A stretch of DNA of 64,000 nucleotides from Adiantum capillus-veneris (GCA_014529385.2 CM043957.1:82801881-82865880); one strand, 5' to 3'; shown: positions 20,212-30,054, counted from the stretch's first letter. Notes: generated by a model from the letters alone, not told the origin. Program-made: numbers and translations.

Positions 20212-21801
20212 TGTCATAATAATCAATATCTAATTCTCCTAAATGATTTTCTCATATTAAACTGATCATTTAATGTGGGGAAGTGCCAAGGGAGAAAAAG
20301 CTAGAATATTGGTTAAGCTAGCAGACCGGCCACAGTAGGGATCCAAAGGAGGGAAAATAGGGATCCAAAGGGGGGGCCATCTGCAAAAGAGCCATGTGAA
20401 ACAATGGGCCAAAAAGACCCTAAGGTTCAGCCCATTAAGACTTCCAAAATGCTAAGGTTCCAAAATTCAAAGGTTGTGTCCAAAGGTCAACCCTAGGGAA
20501 AATTGGATGCTTAGTGTGTGCCCTAAAAGTCTTTTCACATCCCTACATGGGAGGGGGCGAGCCCCAAAGGTAGGGGATGAGAGAGAAAGCCACACACACA
20601 CACACAGGCTCCCTTTACACAAAGGGAATGAGGGACACATGTCAGCTCCCTAGGCCAGATGCCCACAAGGTGTGCCCAATTCCTATTGGAAGACCCTTGA
20701 AGTGGACCAATGAGAATTAAGCTAGAGTAAATGTAGTTTAATTAATTTAAAAACATTTAATAAAAGAAACCAATGGGAATTAAGTCTCCTAGAAGACTAT
20801 TGGGCAGTCTCCCAAAGGGTCCAATGAGCATTCAGAGGTCTCATGGCTTACCTGATTTCTATTGGCCAGGAGACAAAGGGGTCCAATGAGATTTTTGTTT
20901 AATTATTTAATTACCTAAAGCTCTCACAAAAGGGGAAAGGGGGACACATGTCAGAAGGCTATCACTTATGCTGCTTAATTCCTATTGGCTTGACCTGGGG
21001 AGGTCCAATGAGGCAAAAGCCAGACCTAATTAGCAGCTAGGGCTCGCCCAAGAGAGAGAGGGGGCTGATTTTTGCTTGGCATTGACACACACACACTCAC
21101 ACTTGACCATGTGTGAAGGGAGAATACTCTATCTCCTCCCAAGCTTTAATGGAGAGCTCATCACCTACTCCAAGCTTGTGAGATAGAAGCCTACATCAAC
21201 ACTCTCTTGGCATGTGGATGCAAATCCAACCAAGAGCCAAGCTTCAATGCATGCTCATCTCCTCTACCAAGCTAATTACTAAGCTAAGCTATGCTAATAT
21301 GAGTGATTATGTGAGGAGATGTACATCTTTCTTGTAAGATACTCCTTCTTCCTCTCAATCTACTCTCATACCCTGCTAGCTCTCACCATCTTCGAAGGTG
21401 TGTGAGGTCTTGGGTCTAAGAACGGGGATAATTCAAGTTGTGTTTGATTAAGTGTTTTGCTTAGTGTATGAAGCTTCCATCTTCATTGCACTAGCTAGTC
21501 TTGAAGGAACACAAAGAATTGTATTGTACAATGTCTCTCTTGATGGGAGAAACTATAATACAAAGCCTTTTGGAGGGGGGACCGGCTCCATGCAAATCCG
21601 GTCCTCAACTGTTGTCAATAGCTTAATTTCTCTCTCTTTTGAAAGTATTGTCGATGCTATCTAACTAAGTGTTATGCTTTTTGTTGCTCTCTCCACCCAA
21701 GCACTCTTGTAATTCTCATTAGGAAGCTATTCTAATGAAATGCCCACTATGTTCATGAAGATTTCCGCTACACAAAAGTTATTAGGCCATTAAATGTTAC
21801 A
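20212..21801 (+). repeat. Element D 5' LTR
   Basis: TGTCATAATA to AAATGTTACA, 1590 bp. It includes a short CA microsatellite and a GGACCGG...CCGGTCC hairpin at 21579-21604. A 70-codon ORF (21452-21664) recurs identically in the 3' LTR and is not thought to be coding. Confidence 0.95.
21579..21604 (+). promoter_or_regulatory. Conserved hairpin in D/E-family LTRs
   Basis: GGACCGG and CCGGTCC form a perfect 7-bp stem with a 12-nt loop, preceded by a G-run. The same hairpin is kept at 28868-28893, in E's 3' LTR near 43446 and (reverse strand) in the solo LTR near 58980; the solo LTR near 52905 has a damaged arm. Confidence 0.55.
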
Positions 21802-21802
21802 T

Positions 21803-21820
21803 TGGTATCAGAGCTCAAGG
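21803..21820 (+). promoter_or_regulatory. Element D primer-binding site (initiator tRNA-Met type)
   Basis: TGGTATCAGAGCTCAAGG begins immediately after the LTR (TTACA, one T, then TGG). Confidence 0.93.
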
Positions 21821-21976
21821 TTTCTCTTTTCTTGCTCAAGAAGGGAGGTCCTCAAGCTAGCTACAAATGGTTGGTATTATTAATTGCCTGTGAGTAAGTA
21901 GAATAGGGATTTTTCAGCCTTGCAGTGCGCCTGCCTTTGTGCAGTTAACGGGGCATCACCGTCGAGAGCTATGGTC

Positions 21977-22024
21977 TTAATAGTGGAGTCCTACGGGGCT
22001 TGCCTACGGCTTAACCACTATTGA
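21977..22024 (+). ncRNA. Structured leader element of D (cis-acting RNA fold)
   Basis: TTAATAGTGG (21977-21986) pairs with CCACTATTGA (22015-22024). It encloses a 5-bp hairpin AGTCC-TACG-GGGCT (21987-22000) with a UNCG-class loop, and a 14-nt strand tgcctacggc... Element E has the same architecture at 37338-37385 with base changes on both sides of two pairs. Proposed cis element in the genomic RNA leader; role unknown. Confidence 0.55.
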
Positions 22025-22203
22025 GCTATTAGAAGCTTGACAGGAGCCGGTGCTGTCTTGGTGTCGAAAGACCCTCTCTTCTATTCCTTGCAATTAATGG
22101 TATTCAAGCCGCGGGTACAGTAGCTTGAGTGCTTTTTCTAAAGGGGTAAAGAGGAGTAGCAACTAGGGCTTGAAGTGCCAAAGTACACCTAAAAGTTGTT
22201 AGA

Positions 22204-24492
22204 ATGGCTGACAATAGTAAAGAGAGTGAAATTAATGTTGATAACTTTGATTTTGCTCATGAGCAAGCTACTAATGATGCTTCAATGCTTGTTAACTATC
22301 TTGTTTCTAGGCTTCAACAAGCCATGGGCAATCCATCTCTCCAAAGTGAAGTGCAACGGCAGCTCCGTGCTCACGGGATTCTCCAAGCTCATCACCATGA
22401 CGAGAGAACACCTAGGAAGCCTCCTTGTGAGACTACCAAAAGAGGTCTCTCTCCGATTTGGGAAGAAGAAGAGAATCCATATGAAGGGCTCAAGAATTTA
22501 CTTCTTGATGATGCATCTCCTTCCCAAAGGAGAACTCAAGAGCCTCCATCGAAGGAACGAGAAAGAAGCGAGTCTCCCGCCACCTCGGCGGAGATGGCTC
22601 CACGAAGACGGCGGGCTAAACGCTCTCCATCACCACCAAAGCGGAGAAGACCATCACACTCTTCTCCACGCCATAATTCAAAGAGGGATGATAAAAAACA
22701 AGAGAAGAAAAAGGCGAGAAAGAGGACACCCTCTTCTCCATCTTCTTCATCCTCTTCCTCTTATGAAAGCTATGGTGAAGACGACAAAGATCAAGACAAG
22801 AAAAAGGCGAGAAGGAGGTCACCCTCTTCTCCACCTTCTTCAAATTCTTCACCTTCTGAAGAAAGTGATGGTGCAACTTTTGAACCATCAAAAAGAAGAG
22901 GCCATAGGAAATCCTATGCCGCATGGAAGAGGTCGTCCAAGCTGAAGAAATTCAAAGAGGGAGGGAAGAGCATCTCTTTCCTTACCTATGATGGCACCTT
23001 CGGTGCTACAGACAAAGTTTTGGCCTTTATCCAGCAATTCGATGCGGCGTTTGGAGATGAGGGCTTCACGGAGTCCTCTAAGCTACGCCATGTAGCTATG
23101 CACTTTCAAAAGTCCGCCAGACAATGGTGGTCTAGCCTACGAGCCAACGGTGAAGCTCCACGAACATGGAAGGCTTTAAGAGCTTCCATTATGAAGCAGT
23201 TTTTGGCCACCGATGCCAAAGACAAAGTACTCACCGAATGGCGAAGCTTAAAGCTCTCTCCCAATGAATCCATCCACAAATATGTAGACAAGTTTTGGGA
23301 CCTACAACTCAAAGCCACTGTCTTCAAAAAGTTGGATTTTGGAGAGCAAAAGCAACAATTTTGTGCGGGCTTAACCGAAGAAATGGCGGAGTATGTCAAC
23401 TCCCAAAGGCCACGTACCATATCGGCGGTAATACACCATACTATGGTGGCCTCGCGAATCAATTTCCAAACGGGGGGTAAAAGAAATAATAAGCCCCCGG
23501 AAAACAAGGGTTCCAATGAGCCTAAGGGGAAGGACAATGTCCAAAAGTCTCCTAAGGGCAATTCCAACAAAGCTAAAGAGAAGGGAGTTTACAAAGGAAA
23601 GAATAAACTCTCTCCTGAAGAGCTTGAGCGTTATCGTAAGGATAACCGGTGTTTCAAGTGCGGCGAACAAGGGCATGCGTACCGCGCTTGTCCCCAAAAG
23701 AACAACCGCCAAGATCCTCCTAGAGCTTCTTTGGTTGAAATCCAAGAGGAGGAGATTCACCAAACTCACCACAAAGGATCTCCTCTATGCCATGCTTGGG
23801 GAAAGGTAAGAGAACATGATGCTTTTATTCTCTTTGACCCTGGTTCTACTCACAATTTTATATCTATGGAGTTAGCCACCAAGCTAGGCATACAATCCTA
23901 CGAGATGGGAGATATCCTACCCGCAGACAGTGCCTTCAAGGGGCAAGAAGCTTCAGTCACTCCCTTAATCGGGAAATTGAGGCTTCATGTCCAAGGCTAT
24001 GTGGACAAAGAGGACTTCTTTATCTCTCCTCTCAAGCATGAGGATGTAATCCTAGGGGCACCATGGTTTGACCGCCTGGCTGCCGATGTTAAATTTCCTG
24101 AAAGGAGAATCTCCTTTAAGTTCAGGGAAAAGGACATGTATATAGATGCTAAGGAGATGGGTAACACCATCCCCATTGTACATACACCAGCTTTCAACAA
24201 GTCAATAAAGAGCTCTATTTCCGTGTACATGATTTTTGTTAAAGATTCTCAAAATGAACCTAATGCTTTAGCAAAAGAAAATAAAAGCAACCAAAAGGAA
24301 TTAGAGTTATCCAATTTTCTCAAGGGGTTTCAAGATGTTTTTATTGACGACATCCCTTGTGAGCTACCTCCTAAACGAGGTAATGACGACCATGCAATTG
24401 AACTCTTCCAGGAAGTTCACCGCCTAACAAACCTCCTTATAGAGTTTCTCAAGCTCAACAAGAGGAGATTATGCGGCAAGTGCATGAGTTAG
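22204..24492 (+). CDS. Element D Gag-protease
   Basis: Starts MADNSKESEINVDN, the first ATG after the leader. About residues 1-110 form a leading domain shared with element E. Residues about 120-225 are rich in Ser, Arg, Lys and Pro with several RSPS-type repeats. The capsid (Retrotrans_gag) follows with ARQWWSSLR and YVDKFWDL. The zinc knuckle CFKCGEQGHAYRAC starts near 483. The aspartic protease has FDPGSTHNFI near 545; DPG instead of DSG occurs in other plant gypsy proteases. A 1-nt deletion near 24404 in GAACTCTTCCAGG moves the frame before RT, so the last ~28 residues and stop are artefacts. E and F read through this point in frame, which shows the ancestral state. Confidence 0.92.
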   Translation: MADNSKESEINVDNFDFAHEQATNDASMLVNYLVSRLQQAMGNPSLQSEVQRQLRAHGILQAHHHDERTPRKPPCETTKRGLSPIWEEEENPYEGLKNLLLDDASPSQRRTQEPPSKERERSESPATSAEMAPRRRRAKRSPSPPKRRRPSHSSPRHNSKRDDKKQEKKKARKRTPSSPSSSSSSSYESYGEDDKDQDKKKARRRSPSSPPSSNSSPSEESDGATFEPSKRRGHRKSYAAWKRSSKLKKFKEGGKSISFLTYDGTFGATDKVLAFIQQFDAAFGDEGFTESSKLRHVAMHFQKSARQWWSSLRANGEAPRTWKALRASIMKQFLATDAKDKVLTEWRSLKLSPNESIHKYVDKFWDLQLKATVFKKLDFGEQKQQFCAGLTEEMAEYVNSQRPRTISAVIHHTMVASRINFQTGGKRNNKPPENKGSNEPKGKDNVQKSPKGNSNKAKEKGVYKGKNKLSPEELERYRKDNRCFKCGEQGHAYRACPQKNNRQDPPRASLVEIQEEEIHQTHHKGSPLCHAWGKVREHDAFILFDPGSTHNFISMELATKLGIQSYEMGDILPADSAFKGQEASVTPLIGKLRLHVQGYVDKEDFFISPLKHEDVILGAPWFDRLAADVKFPERRISFKFREKDMYIDAKEMGNTIPIVHTPAFNKSIKSSISVYMIFVKDSQNEPNALAKENKSNQKELELSNFLKGFQDVFIDDIPCELPPKRGNDDHAIELFQEVHRLTNLLIEFLKLNKRRLCGKCMS

Positions 24493-26513
24493 TTGAGAAG
24501 GGCATGGTTAGGCCTAGCTCATCTCCATTTTGCTCACCTGTGCTATTAGTGCAAAAGAAAGACGGCACATATCGTATGTGTGTCGATTATAGAGCACTAA
24601 ATAGGATCACTATCAAGAATAGGTTTCCCGTTCCACGGGTAGAAGACCTATTTGATAAGCTACAAGGATCGACCTACTTCAGTAGGATTGACTTAAAAAG
24701 TGGCTATCATCAAATAAGGATAGTTGATCAAGACATTGTAAAGACCGCATTTCGTACTACATTTGGTCTTTACGAATACATTGTCATGCCTTTTGGCTTG
24801 ACTAATGCACCAGCCACATTCAACCGCTTGATGGAGAAGCTGTTCAGGCCTCATCGAACCTTCACTGGAGTGTTCTTTGATGATATTATCATCTACTCTA
24901 ATTCATTGGAGGAACACAAGCAACACCTCCAGGTAATATTTCAAGTTTTAAGAGAGAATAAACTTTATGTTAATCGAAAGAAAAGTGAATTTTTCTTGCA
25001 AGAGATTCAATATTTAGGTCACATTATCTCTCAAGATGGAATCCAAATGGATCCATCCAAGTTAGAGGTAATAAAAGGATGGCCTAAACCAAGGAATCTT
25101 CATGAACTAAGAAGATTTATAGGTATGTGTGCATACTATAGACGCTTCATAGAAAAGTTCTCACGAATTGCGGGACCATTACATGACCTAACAAAGAAAA
25201 ATGTTAGGTATACGTGGTCTGCTAAGGAGAACAATGCTTTCGAAAAGCTTAAAGAAAAGCTTATCTCTCAACCTGTGCTTACACTACCGGATCTCTCAAA
25301 ACCATTTGAGGTCCAATGTGATGCTTGTGGTGATTGCCTTGGGGCTGTTCTGCTCCAAGAAGGGCACGCCATAGGCTATGAGAGTCGAAGGCTCGACCCT
25401 GTTGAGCAAGCTCTAGGCATATACGAAAAAGAACTCCTTGCAGTTCTACATGCCTTAGACTCATGGAAGCACTATTTATTGGGGACTCCTTTCATTCTGC
25501 GAACGGATCACCAAAGTCTTAAGTACTTCATGACGCAGACCAAGCTTTCCGACAAACAAATGAGGTGGGCAAATTTCCTTTCGCAATTTCATTTTCATAT
25601 TGCTCACATTGCTGGCAAGCATAATCAAGTAGCCGATGCACTCTCAAGACGACCGAGAGTAAATGCGGTTTCCATAGCAACTCACAATGATCTATCTTCA
25701 ATGATAGATGAGTATGCTATTGATCCCGATTTTAGAGATGTGATTTCAGCCCTTGCATTAGGGAAGAAAGAAGAACCATTTACTTTACAAGATGGTTATC
25801 TTCTCTATGGCAATAGACTATGCGTTACTAACTCACTACGTGAGAAAGTAATGTATGAATCTCATGCTCCCCCATATGCGGGGCATAGAGGGATTCAGTC
25901 TACCCTAAAGGGAATTGAAACATATTTCTATTGGCCTACCATGAAAGTGAACATACACGAGTATGTTTCCAAATGTATGGTATGTCAAAAGACAAAATTT
26001 GATAGAGGGAAGCAACTTGGATTGCTTCAACCCTTGCCAATCCCTAATTCACCTTGGGAGAGCATATCCATGGATTTTATCTTTGGATTGCCTAAGTCTA
26101 TCCATGGGAATACGGGAATATGGACGATAGTAGACAGGTTCAGTAAACAAGCTCATTTTATACCTATCAAAAAGACTATCAAAGCCCATCAAATGGCAAC
26201 CCTCTTCATTTCACAAATTTTCAAGTACCATGGCTTGCCAATGTCCATAGTGTCGGATAGAGATCCTAGAATGACCAGTAATTTCTGGAAGGGTCTCTTT
26301 GAGAATTTAGGAACAAGGCTAAACTTCTCCTCGGCCTATCATCCACAAACTGATGGCCAAAGTGAAATAGCTAACCTAACCATTCTTGATCTACTAAAAG
26401 CCTATGTAACGGAAGTAGATCAAAGATCCCAATGGGAGAAGTACTTACCTTTAGTAGAGTATGCTTACAATAACACTGTACATACTTCCACACGAAAGCA
26501 CCTTTCGAGGTAA
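24408..26513 (+). CDS. Element D reverse transcriptase, RNase H and integrase
   Basis: The frame continues from PPNKPPYRVSQAQQEEI; the ATG at 24471 is an internal Met and not a true start. RT shows CVDYRALN, DLKSGYHQI, MPFGLTNAPATFN and the FFDD catalytic box. RNase H has QCDACGD, YEKELLAVLHAL and TDHQSLK. The integrase zinc finger ends in CMVCQ, and the core has SMDFIFGLP, VSDRDPR and GQSEIAN (D, D, E). A second 1-nt deletion near 26494 shifts the frame; the ORF ends at 26513. Confidence 0.92.
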   Translation, partial: PGSSPPNKPPYRVSQAQQEEIMRQVHELVEKGMVRPSSSPFCSPVLLVQKKDGTYRMCVDYRALNRITIKNRFPVPRVEDLFDKLQGSTYFSRIDLKSGYHQIRIVDQDIVKTAFRTTFGLYEYIVMPFGLTNAPATFNRLMEKLFRPHRTFTGVFFDDIIIYSNSLEEHKQHLQVIFQVLRENKLYVNRKKSEFFLQEIQYLGHIISQDGIQMDPSKLEVIKGWPKPRNLHELRRFIGMCAYYRRFIEKFSRIAGPLHDLTKKNVRYTWSAKENNAFEKLKEKLISQPVLTLPDLSKPFEVQCDACGDCLGAVLLQEGHAIGYESRRLDPVEQALGIYEKELLAVLHALDSWKHYLLGTPFILRTDHQSLKYFMTQTKLSDKQMRWANFLSQFHFHIAHIAGKHNQVADALSRRPRVNAVSIATHNDLSSMIDEYAIDPDFRDVISALALGKKEEPFTLQDGYLLYGNRLCVTNSLREKVMYESHAPPYAGHRGIQSTLKGIETYFYWPTMKVNIHEYVSKCMVCQKTKFDRGKQLGLLQPLPIPNSPWESISMDFIFGLPKSIHGNTGIWTIVDRFSKQAHFIPIKKTIKAHQMATLFISQIFKYHGLPMSIVSDRDPRMTSNFWKGLFENLGTRLNFSSAYHPQTDGQSEIANLTILDLLKAYVTEVDQRSQWEKYLPLVEYAYNNTVHTSTRKHLSR

Positions 26514-27151
26514 TTGAGGGAAGATCAAAAAGTCCCTTGCTACTTAAGGTACATGGGAAGATCTTCGCTGCAGATGAGTATAGCCGAGACCTACAAGAAT
26601 CTTTCCAAAAGATTAAGGATGCTATCTCTATTTCACAGCAAAGGCAAAAGGCTGCTGCTGACAAGCACAGAAGAGCCCAAGCCTTTAAAGAAAACGATTG
26701 GGTCTTGTTAAAGTTTCCCAAGGCTCGATTAAGGCACACGACGGGCAAGAATCCTACGGGCCACCAAAAGTACTATGCTAAACTAGCAAAAAGGTACTAT
26801 GGTCCCTTCCAGATTCTTAGGCCAATCAATGAGATGGCCTATCAACTTAAGTTGCCCAATCATTGGCTCATACACAATGCTTTTCATGTGAGCCTATTAA
26901 AGCCTTACAAAGGAGAGCCACCTCAAGAACCAACTATTGAAGACCCACCGGAGATCGAGGACCACGAGGAGGTGCTGCAGCCCGAGTCCATTCTCCGACA
27001 TGAAGACAAGGTATTAAGAGGCGGTAAGACTATCCGACGATATCTTATTAAGTTTAAGAATTATCCTTTTGAAGATGCTAGATGGATGCAAGGCATACAA
27101 TTAAAGGATAACCTAAACCTTGTCAATGCTTACAACGCTTCCCAAGAGTAA
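26495..27151 (+). CDS. Element D integrase C-terminus with chromodomain
   Basis: After the second 1-nt deletion the integrase continues with SRDLQESFQKI, the GPFQILRPIN core of the C-terminal domain and NAFHVSLLKPYKG. A chromodomain-like end follows (ESILRHEDKVLRGGKTIRRY, then LIKFKNYP). In chromoviruses this domain guides integration to particular chromatin. Stop at 27149-27151. Confidence 0.9.
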   Translation, partial: KAPFEVIEGRSKSPLLLKVHGKIFAADEYSRDLQESFQKIKDAISISQQRQKAAADKHRRAQAFKENDWVLLKFPKARLRHTTGKNPTGHQKYYAKLAKRYYGPFQILRPINEMAYQLKLPNHWLIHNAFHVSLLKPYKGEPPQEPTIEDPPEIEDHEEVLQPESILRHEDKVLRGGKTIRRYLIKFKNYPFEDARWMQGIQLKDNLNLVNAYNASQE

Positions 27152-27247
27152 GCAAATGTACAAAATGAACAAAATTTTTTTGTCTTATAAGACTCTCTTT
27201 TTCTTTATTTGTGCACAAAAATGAAGTAGTATGCATGCTTAGATCAA

Positions 27248-27302
27248 GTTTGCGGAGACGACGTCTCCCAAACACCAAGTAGAGCTTGTCACTCTACTAT
27301 GG
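27248..27302 (+). ncRNA. Two-hairpin module, D copy 1
   Basis: Helix P1: GTTTG/CAAAC (27248-27252 with 27269-27273) stacked on GGAGAC/GTCTCC with a 3-nt loop. A linker ACCAA follows, then helix P2: GTAGAG/CTCTAC (27279-27284 with 27292-27297) with the 7-nt loop CTTGTCA, then TATGG. Confidence 0.55.
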
Positions 27303-27330
27303 AAGACTGATAGGACTAATGTGCAGACAT

Positions 27331-27384
27331 GCTTGCGGCAGCCTCAGGCTCTCAAGCGCCAAATGGACTAGTCATCCATTATGG
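27331..27384 (+). ncRNA. Two-hairpin module, D copy 2
   Basis: Same plan as copy 1 with different paired bases. P1 is GCTTG/CAAGC (27331-27335 with 27353-27357) with inner AGCC/GGCT and loop TCA. Linker GCC. P2 is AATGGA/TCCATT (27362-27367 with 27375-27380) with loop CTAGTCA, then ATGG. The bases change but the pairing is kept. Confidence 0.55.
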
Positions 27385-27462
27385 AATGATGTCGTAGGGT
27401 AACATAGGGATCCTCTACCCGCTAAGAAAAGGACTCATGCATATGCTTTATCTTCTCTACAC

Positions 27463-27482
27463 CATAGTCGAGGACGACTATG
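27463..27482 (+). ncRNA. Terminal hairpin before the polypurine tract of D
   Basis: CATAGTCG-AGGA-CGACTATG, a perfect 8-bp stem, identical at 41730-41749 in element E. Confidence 0.6.
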
Positions 27483-27500
27483 ATTTCAAGAGAGAGGTAA

Positions 27501-29090
27501 TGTCATAATAATCAATATCTAATTCTCCTAAATGATTTTCTCATATTAAACTGATCATTTAATGTGGGGAAGTGCCAAGGGAGAAAAAGCTAGAATATTG
27601 GTTAAGCTAGCAGACCGGCCACAGTAGGGATCCAAAGGAGGGAAAATAGGGATCCAAAGGGGGGGCCATCTGCAAAAGAGCCATGTGAAACAATGGGCCA
27701 AAAAGACCCTAAGGTTCAGCCCATTAAGACTTCCAAAATGCTAAGGTTCCAAAATTCAAAGGTTGTGTCCAAAGGTCAACCCTAGGGAAAATTGGATGCT
27801 TAGTGTGTGCCCTAAAAGTCTTTTCACATCCCTACATGGGAGGGGGCGAGCCCCAAAGGTAGGGGATGAGAGAGAAAGCCACACACACACACACAGGCTC
27901 CCTTTACACAAAGGGAATGAGGGACACATGTCAGCTCCCTAGGCCAGATGCCCACAAGGTGTGCCCAATTCCTATTGGAAGACCCTTGAAGTGGACCAAT
28001 GAGAATTAAGCTAGAGTAAATGTAGTTTAATTAATTTAAAAACATTTAATAAAAGAAACCAATGGGAATTAAGTCTCCTAGAAGACTATTGGGCAGTCTC
28101 CCAAAGGGTCCAATGAGCATTCAGAGGTCTCATGGCTTACCTGATTTCTATTGGCCAGGAGACAAAGGGGTCCAATGAGATTTTTGTTTAATTATTTAAT
28201 TACCTAAAGCTCTCACAAAAGGGGAAAGGGGGACACATGTCAGAAGGCTATCACTTATGCTGCTTAATTCCTATTGGCTTGACCTGGGGAGGTCCAATGA
28301 GGCAAAAGCCAGACCTAATTAGCAGCTAGGGCTCGCCCAAGAGAGAGAGGGGGCTGATTTTTGCTTGGCATTGACACACACACACTCACACTTGACCATG
28401 TGTGAAGGGAGAATACTCTATCTCCTCCCAAGCTTTAATGGAGAGCTCATCACCTACTCCAAGCTTGTGAGATAGAAGCCTACATCAACACTCTCTTGGC
28501 ATGTGGATGCAAATCCAACCAAGAGCCAAGCTTCAATGCATGCTCATCTCCTCTACCAAGCTAATTACTAAGCTAAGCTATGCTAATATGAGTGATTATG
28601 TGAGGAGATGTACATCTTTCTTGTAAGATACTCCTTCTTCCTCTCAATCTACTCTCATACCCTGCTAGCTCTCACCATCTTCGAAGGTGTGTGAGGTCTT
28701 GGGTCTAAGAACGGGGATAATTCAAGTTGTGTTTGATTAAGTGTTTTGCTTAGTGTATGAAGCTTCCATCTTCATTGCACTAGCTAGTCTTGAAGGAACA
28801 CAAAGAATTGTATTGTACAATGTCTCTCTTGATGGGAGAAACTATAATACAAAGCCTTTTGGAGGGGGGACCGGCTCCATGCAAATCCGGTCCTCAACTG
28901 TTGTCAATAGCTTAATTTCTCTCTCTTTTGAAAGTATTGTCGATGCTATCTAACTAAGTGTTATGCTTTTTGTTGCTCTCTCCACCCAAGCACTCTTGTA
29001 ATTCTCATTAGGAAGCTATTCTAATGAAATGCCCACTATGTTCATGAAGATTTCCGCTACACAAAAGTTATTAGGCCATTAAATGTTACA
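27501..29090 (+). repeat. Element D 3' LTR
   Basis: 1590 bp, same length as the 5' LTR and no difference seen by eye. Followed by the tgggc duplication. Confidence 0.95.
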
Positions 29091-29095
29091 TGGGC

Positions 29096-29870
29096 TGCAT
29101 CTCCTAAAAGATCATATACGCAAAATTTTGATTGGCCAAATGAATCGCTTGCACCTGCATTGCCTATCTTTTTTGATAACAGGCCCATACTTTGCCTCGT
29201 ACCATGCCAACTTTCTTTCTAGAACTACTATACAAGTACAAAGCATGGCTGGGTCTCACCTTGACTTGCCAAAACCATGCCTTGGGTTGCAAGCTTCTCA
29301 ATGACTGCAGTTTCTTTGGGCAAGTATGTGTAACTTCTCTTGCGAGGAGGGTCTTCTTGATTGGCTTCCCATGAATGAATCTTCTCAATCAAGCGTCCTT
29401 TGCCAACACCTCATGTAGTGGGATGATCATTTCAATCAACTTTGAGCAGCAATACATAGTAACAATAGCATTGTTGCACAAAGTAAATTGCCACACTTAA
29501 TTATTATTTGGTGGCGATCTGTACACTTGGACAAATCTTGCAAGGATGTTTCTTGTGAGGACAGTGTGTTGCAAATATGAAACCTTCAAGGGAGCGGAAG
29601 CTTTAGCATTTCCACTGACTCAAAATAATGTATTGCAAACAAAGTGATTTGGGCATAGCTGTCTGCATTGCCTGTAATTCAGTGGCTTCCCTTGAGGTTT
29701 TGGTTTGTCTTGTTGGGACATAGCCAAAGTGTTGAGATCTCCTTGAGCCACCCGACACTCTTCCTCTTTGTAATTTTGTTGAGTCGATGCATGATTAAGT
29801 GAAGGATCATTAGGCTGTTGTGCATTCTGGTCGAGAGCAATATCTTCCATAACTAAAACACAAAATAATA
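29096..29870 (-). pseudogene. Host gene remnant downstream of the kinase-like pseudogene
   Basis: Minus-strand coding-like segments: MEDIALDQNAQQPNDPSLNH from about 29850, leading into a Cys/His-rich stretch (QCRQLCPNHFVC, and in another frame THCPHKKHPCKIC), then a second coding-like stretch (GRLIEKIHSWEANQ, ATQGMVLASQGETQPC) to about 29170. Stops and frame changes are frequent. I do not recognise the domain; the Cys/His spacing suggests metal binding. It lies on the same strand as and just downstream of the kinase-like exons, and element D inserted at its end. Confidence 0.45.
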
Positions 29871-30054
29871 AACTTTCATGAGATAGGTCTTAGCACTTGG
29901 AAAAGAGAGACGGTTCAAAGAATTCAGCGATCCAACTTGAAATACTTTAAAACCTTAACTTGAAGACGTGACTAAAAAATATGATTAAAGATGTAGTTTG
30001 AAATATCACCACACATTGCACACCATTAATGCCAAAAAAGTTGATTACTAGTCT

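Larger units (their letters stand above)
27152..27500 (+). other. Element D 3' untranslated region, highly structured
   Basis: No coding. It contains two copies of a two-hairpin module (27248-27302 and 27331-27384), a terminal hairpin (27463-27482) and the polypurine tract TCAAGAGAGAGGTAA (27486-27500) directly before the LTR. Element E keeps the same layout at 41510-41767 although its pol has decayed. Confidence 0.8.
20212..29090 (+). mobile_element. Element D: chromovirus-type Ty3/gypsy LTR retrotransposon
   Basis: The 8879-bp element has 1590-bp LTRs (20212-21801 and 27501-29090) in which I see no difference, a tgggc target duplication (20207-20211 and 29091-29095), an initiator tRNA-Met primer-binding site, gag-protease, RT-RNase H-integrase, a C-terminal chromodomain-like segment and a polypurine tract. 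The chromodomain places it among chromoviruses. Identical LTRs mean a recent insertion, yet pol contains two 1-nt deletions. E, F and the solo LTRs at 52713 and 58783 are relatives. Confidence 0.95.

Noticed and set aside
21452-21664. 70-codon ORF in D's LTR (and 28741-28953)
   Set aside because: The identical copies are explained by identical LTRs; no protein features, and the related E LTR does not keep the frame.
24380-24480. Programmed frameshift between gag-protease and RT in D
   Set aside because: E and F read in frame here with one more base, and no slippery heptamer is visible; a 1-nt deletion is simpler.
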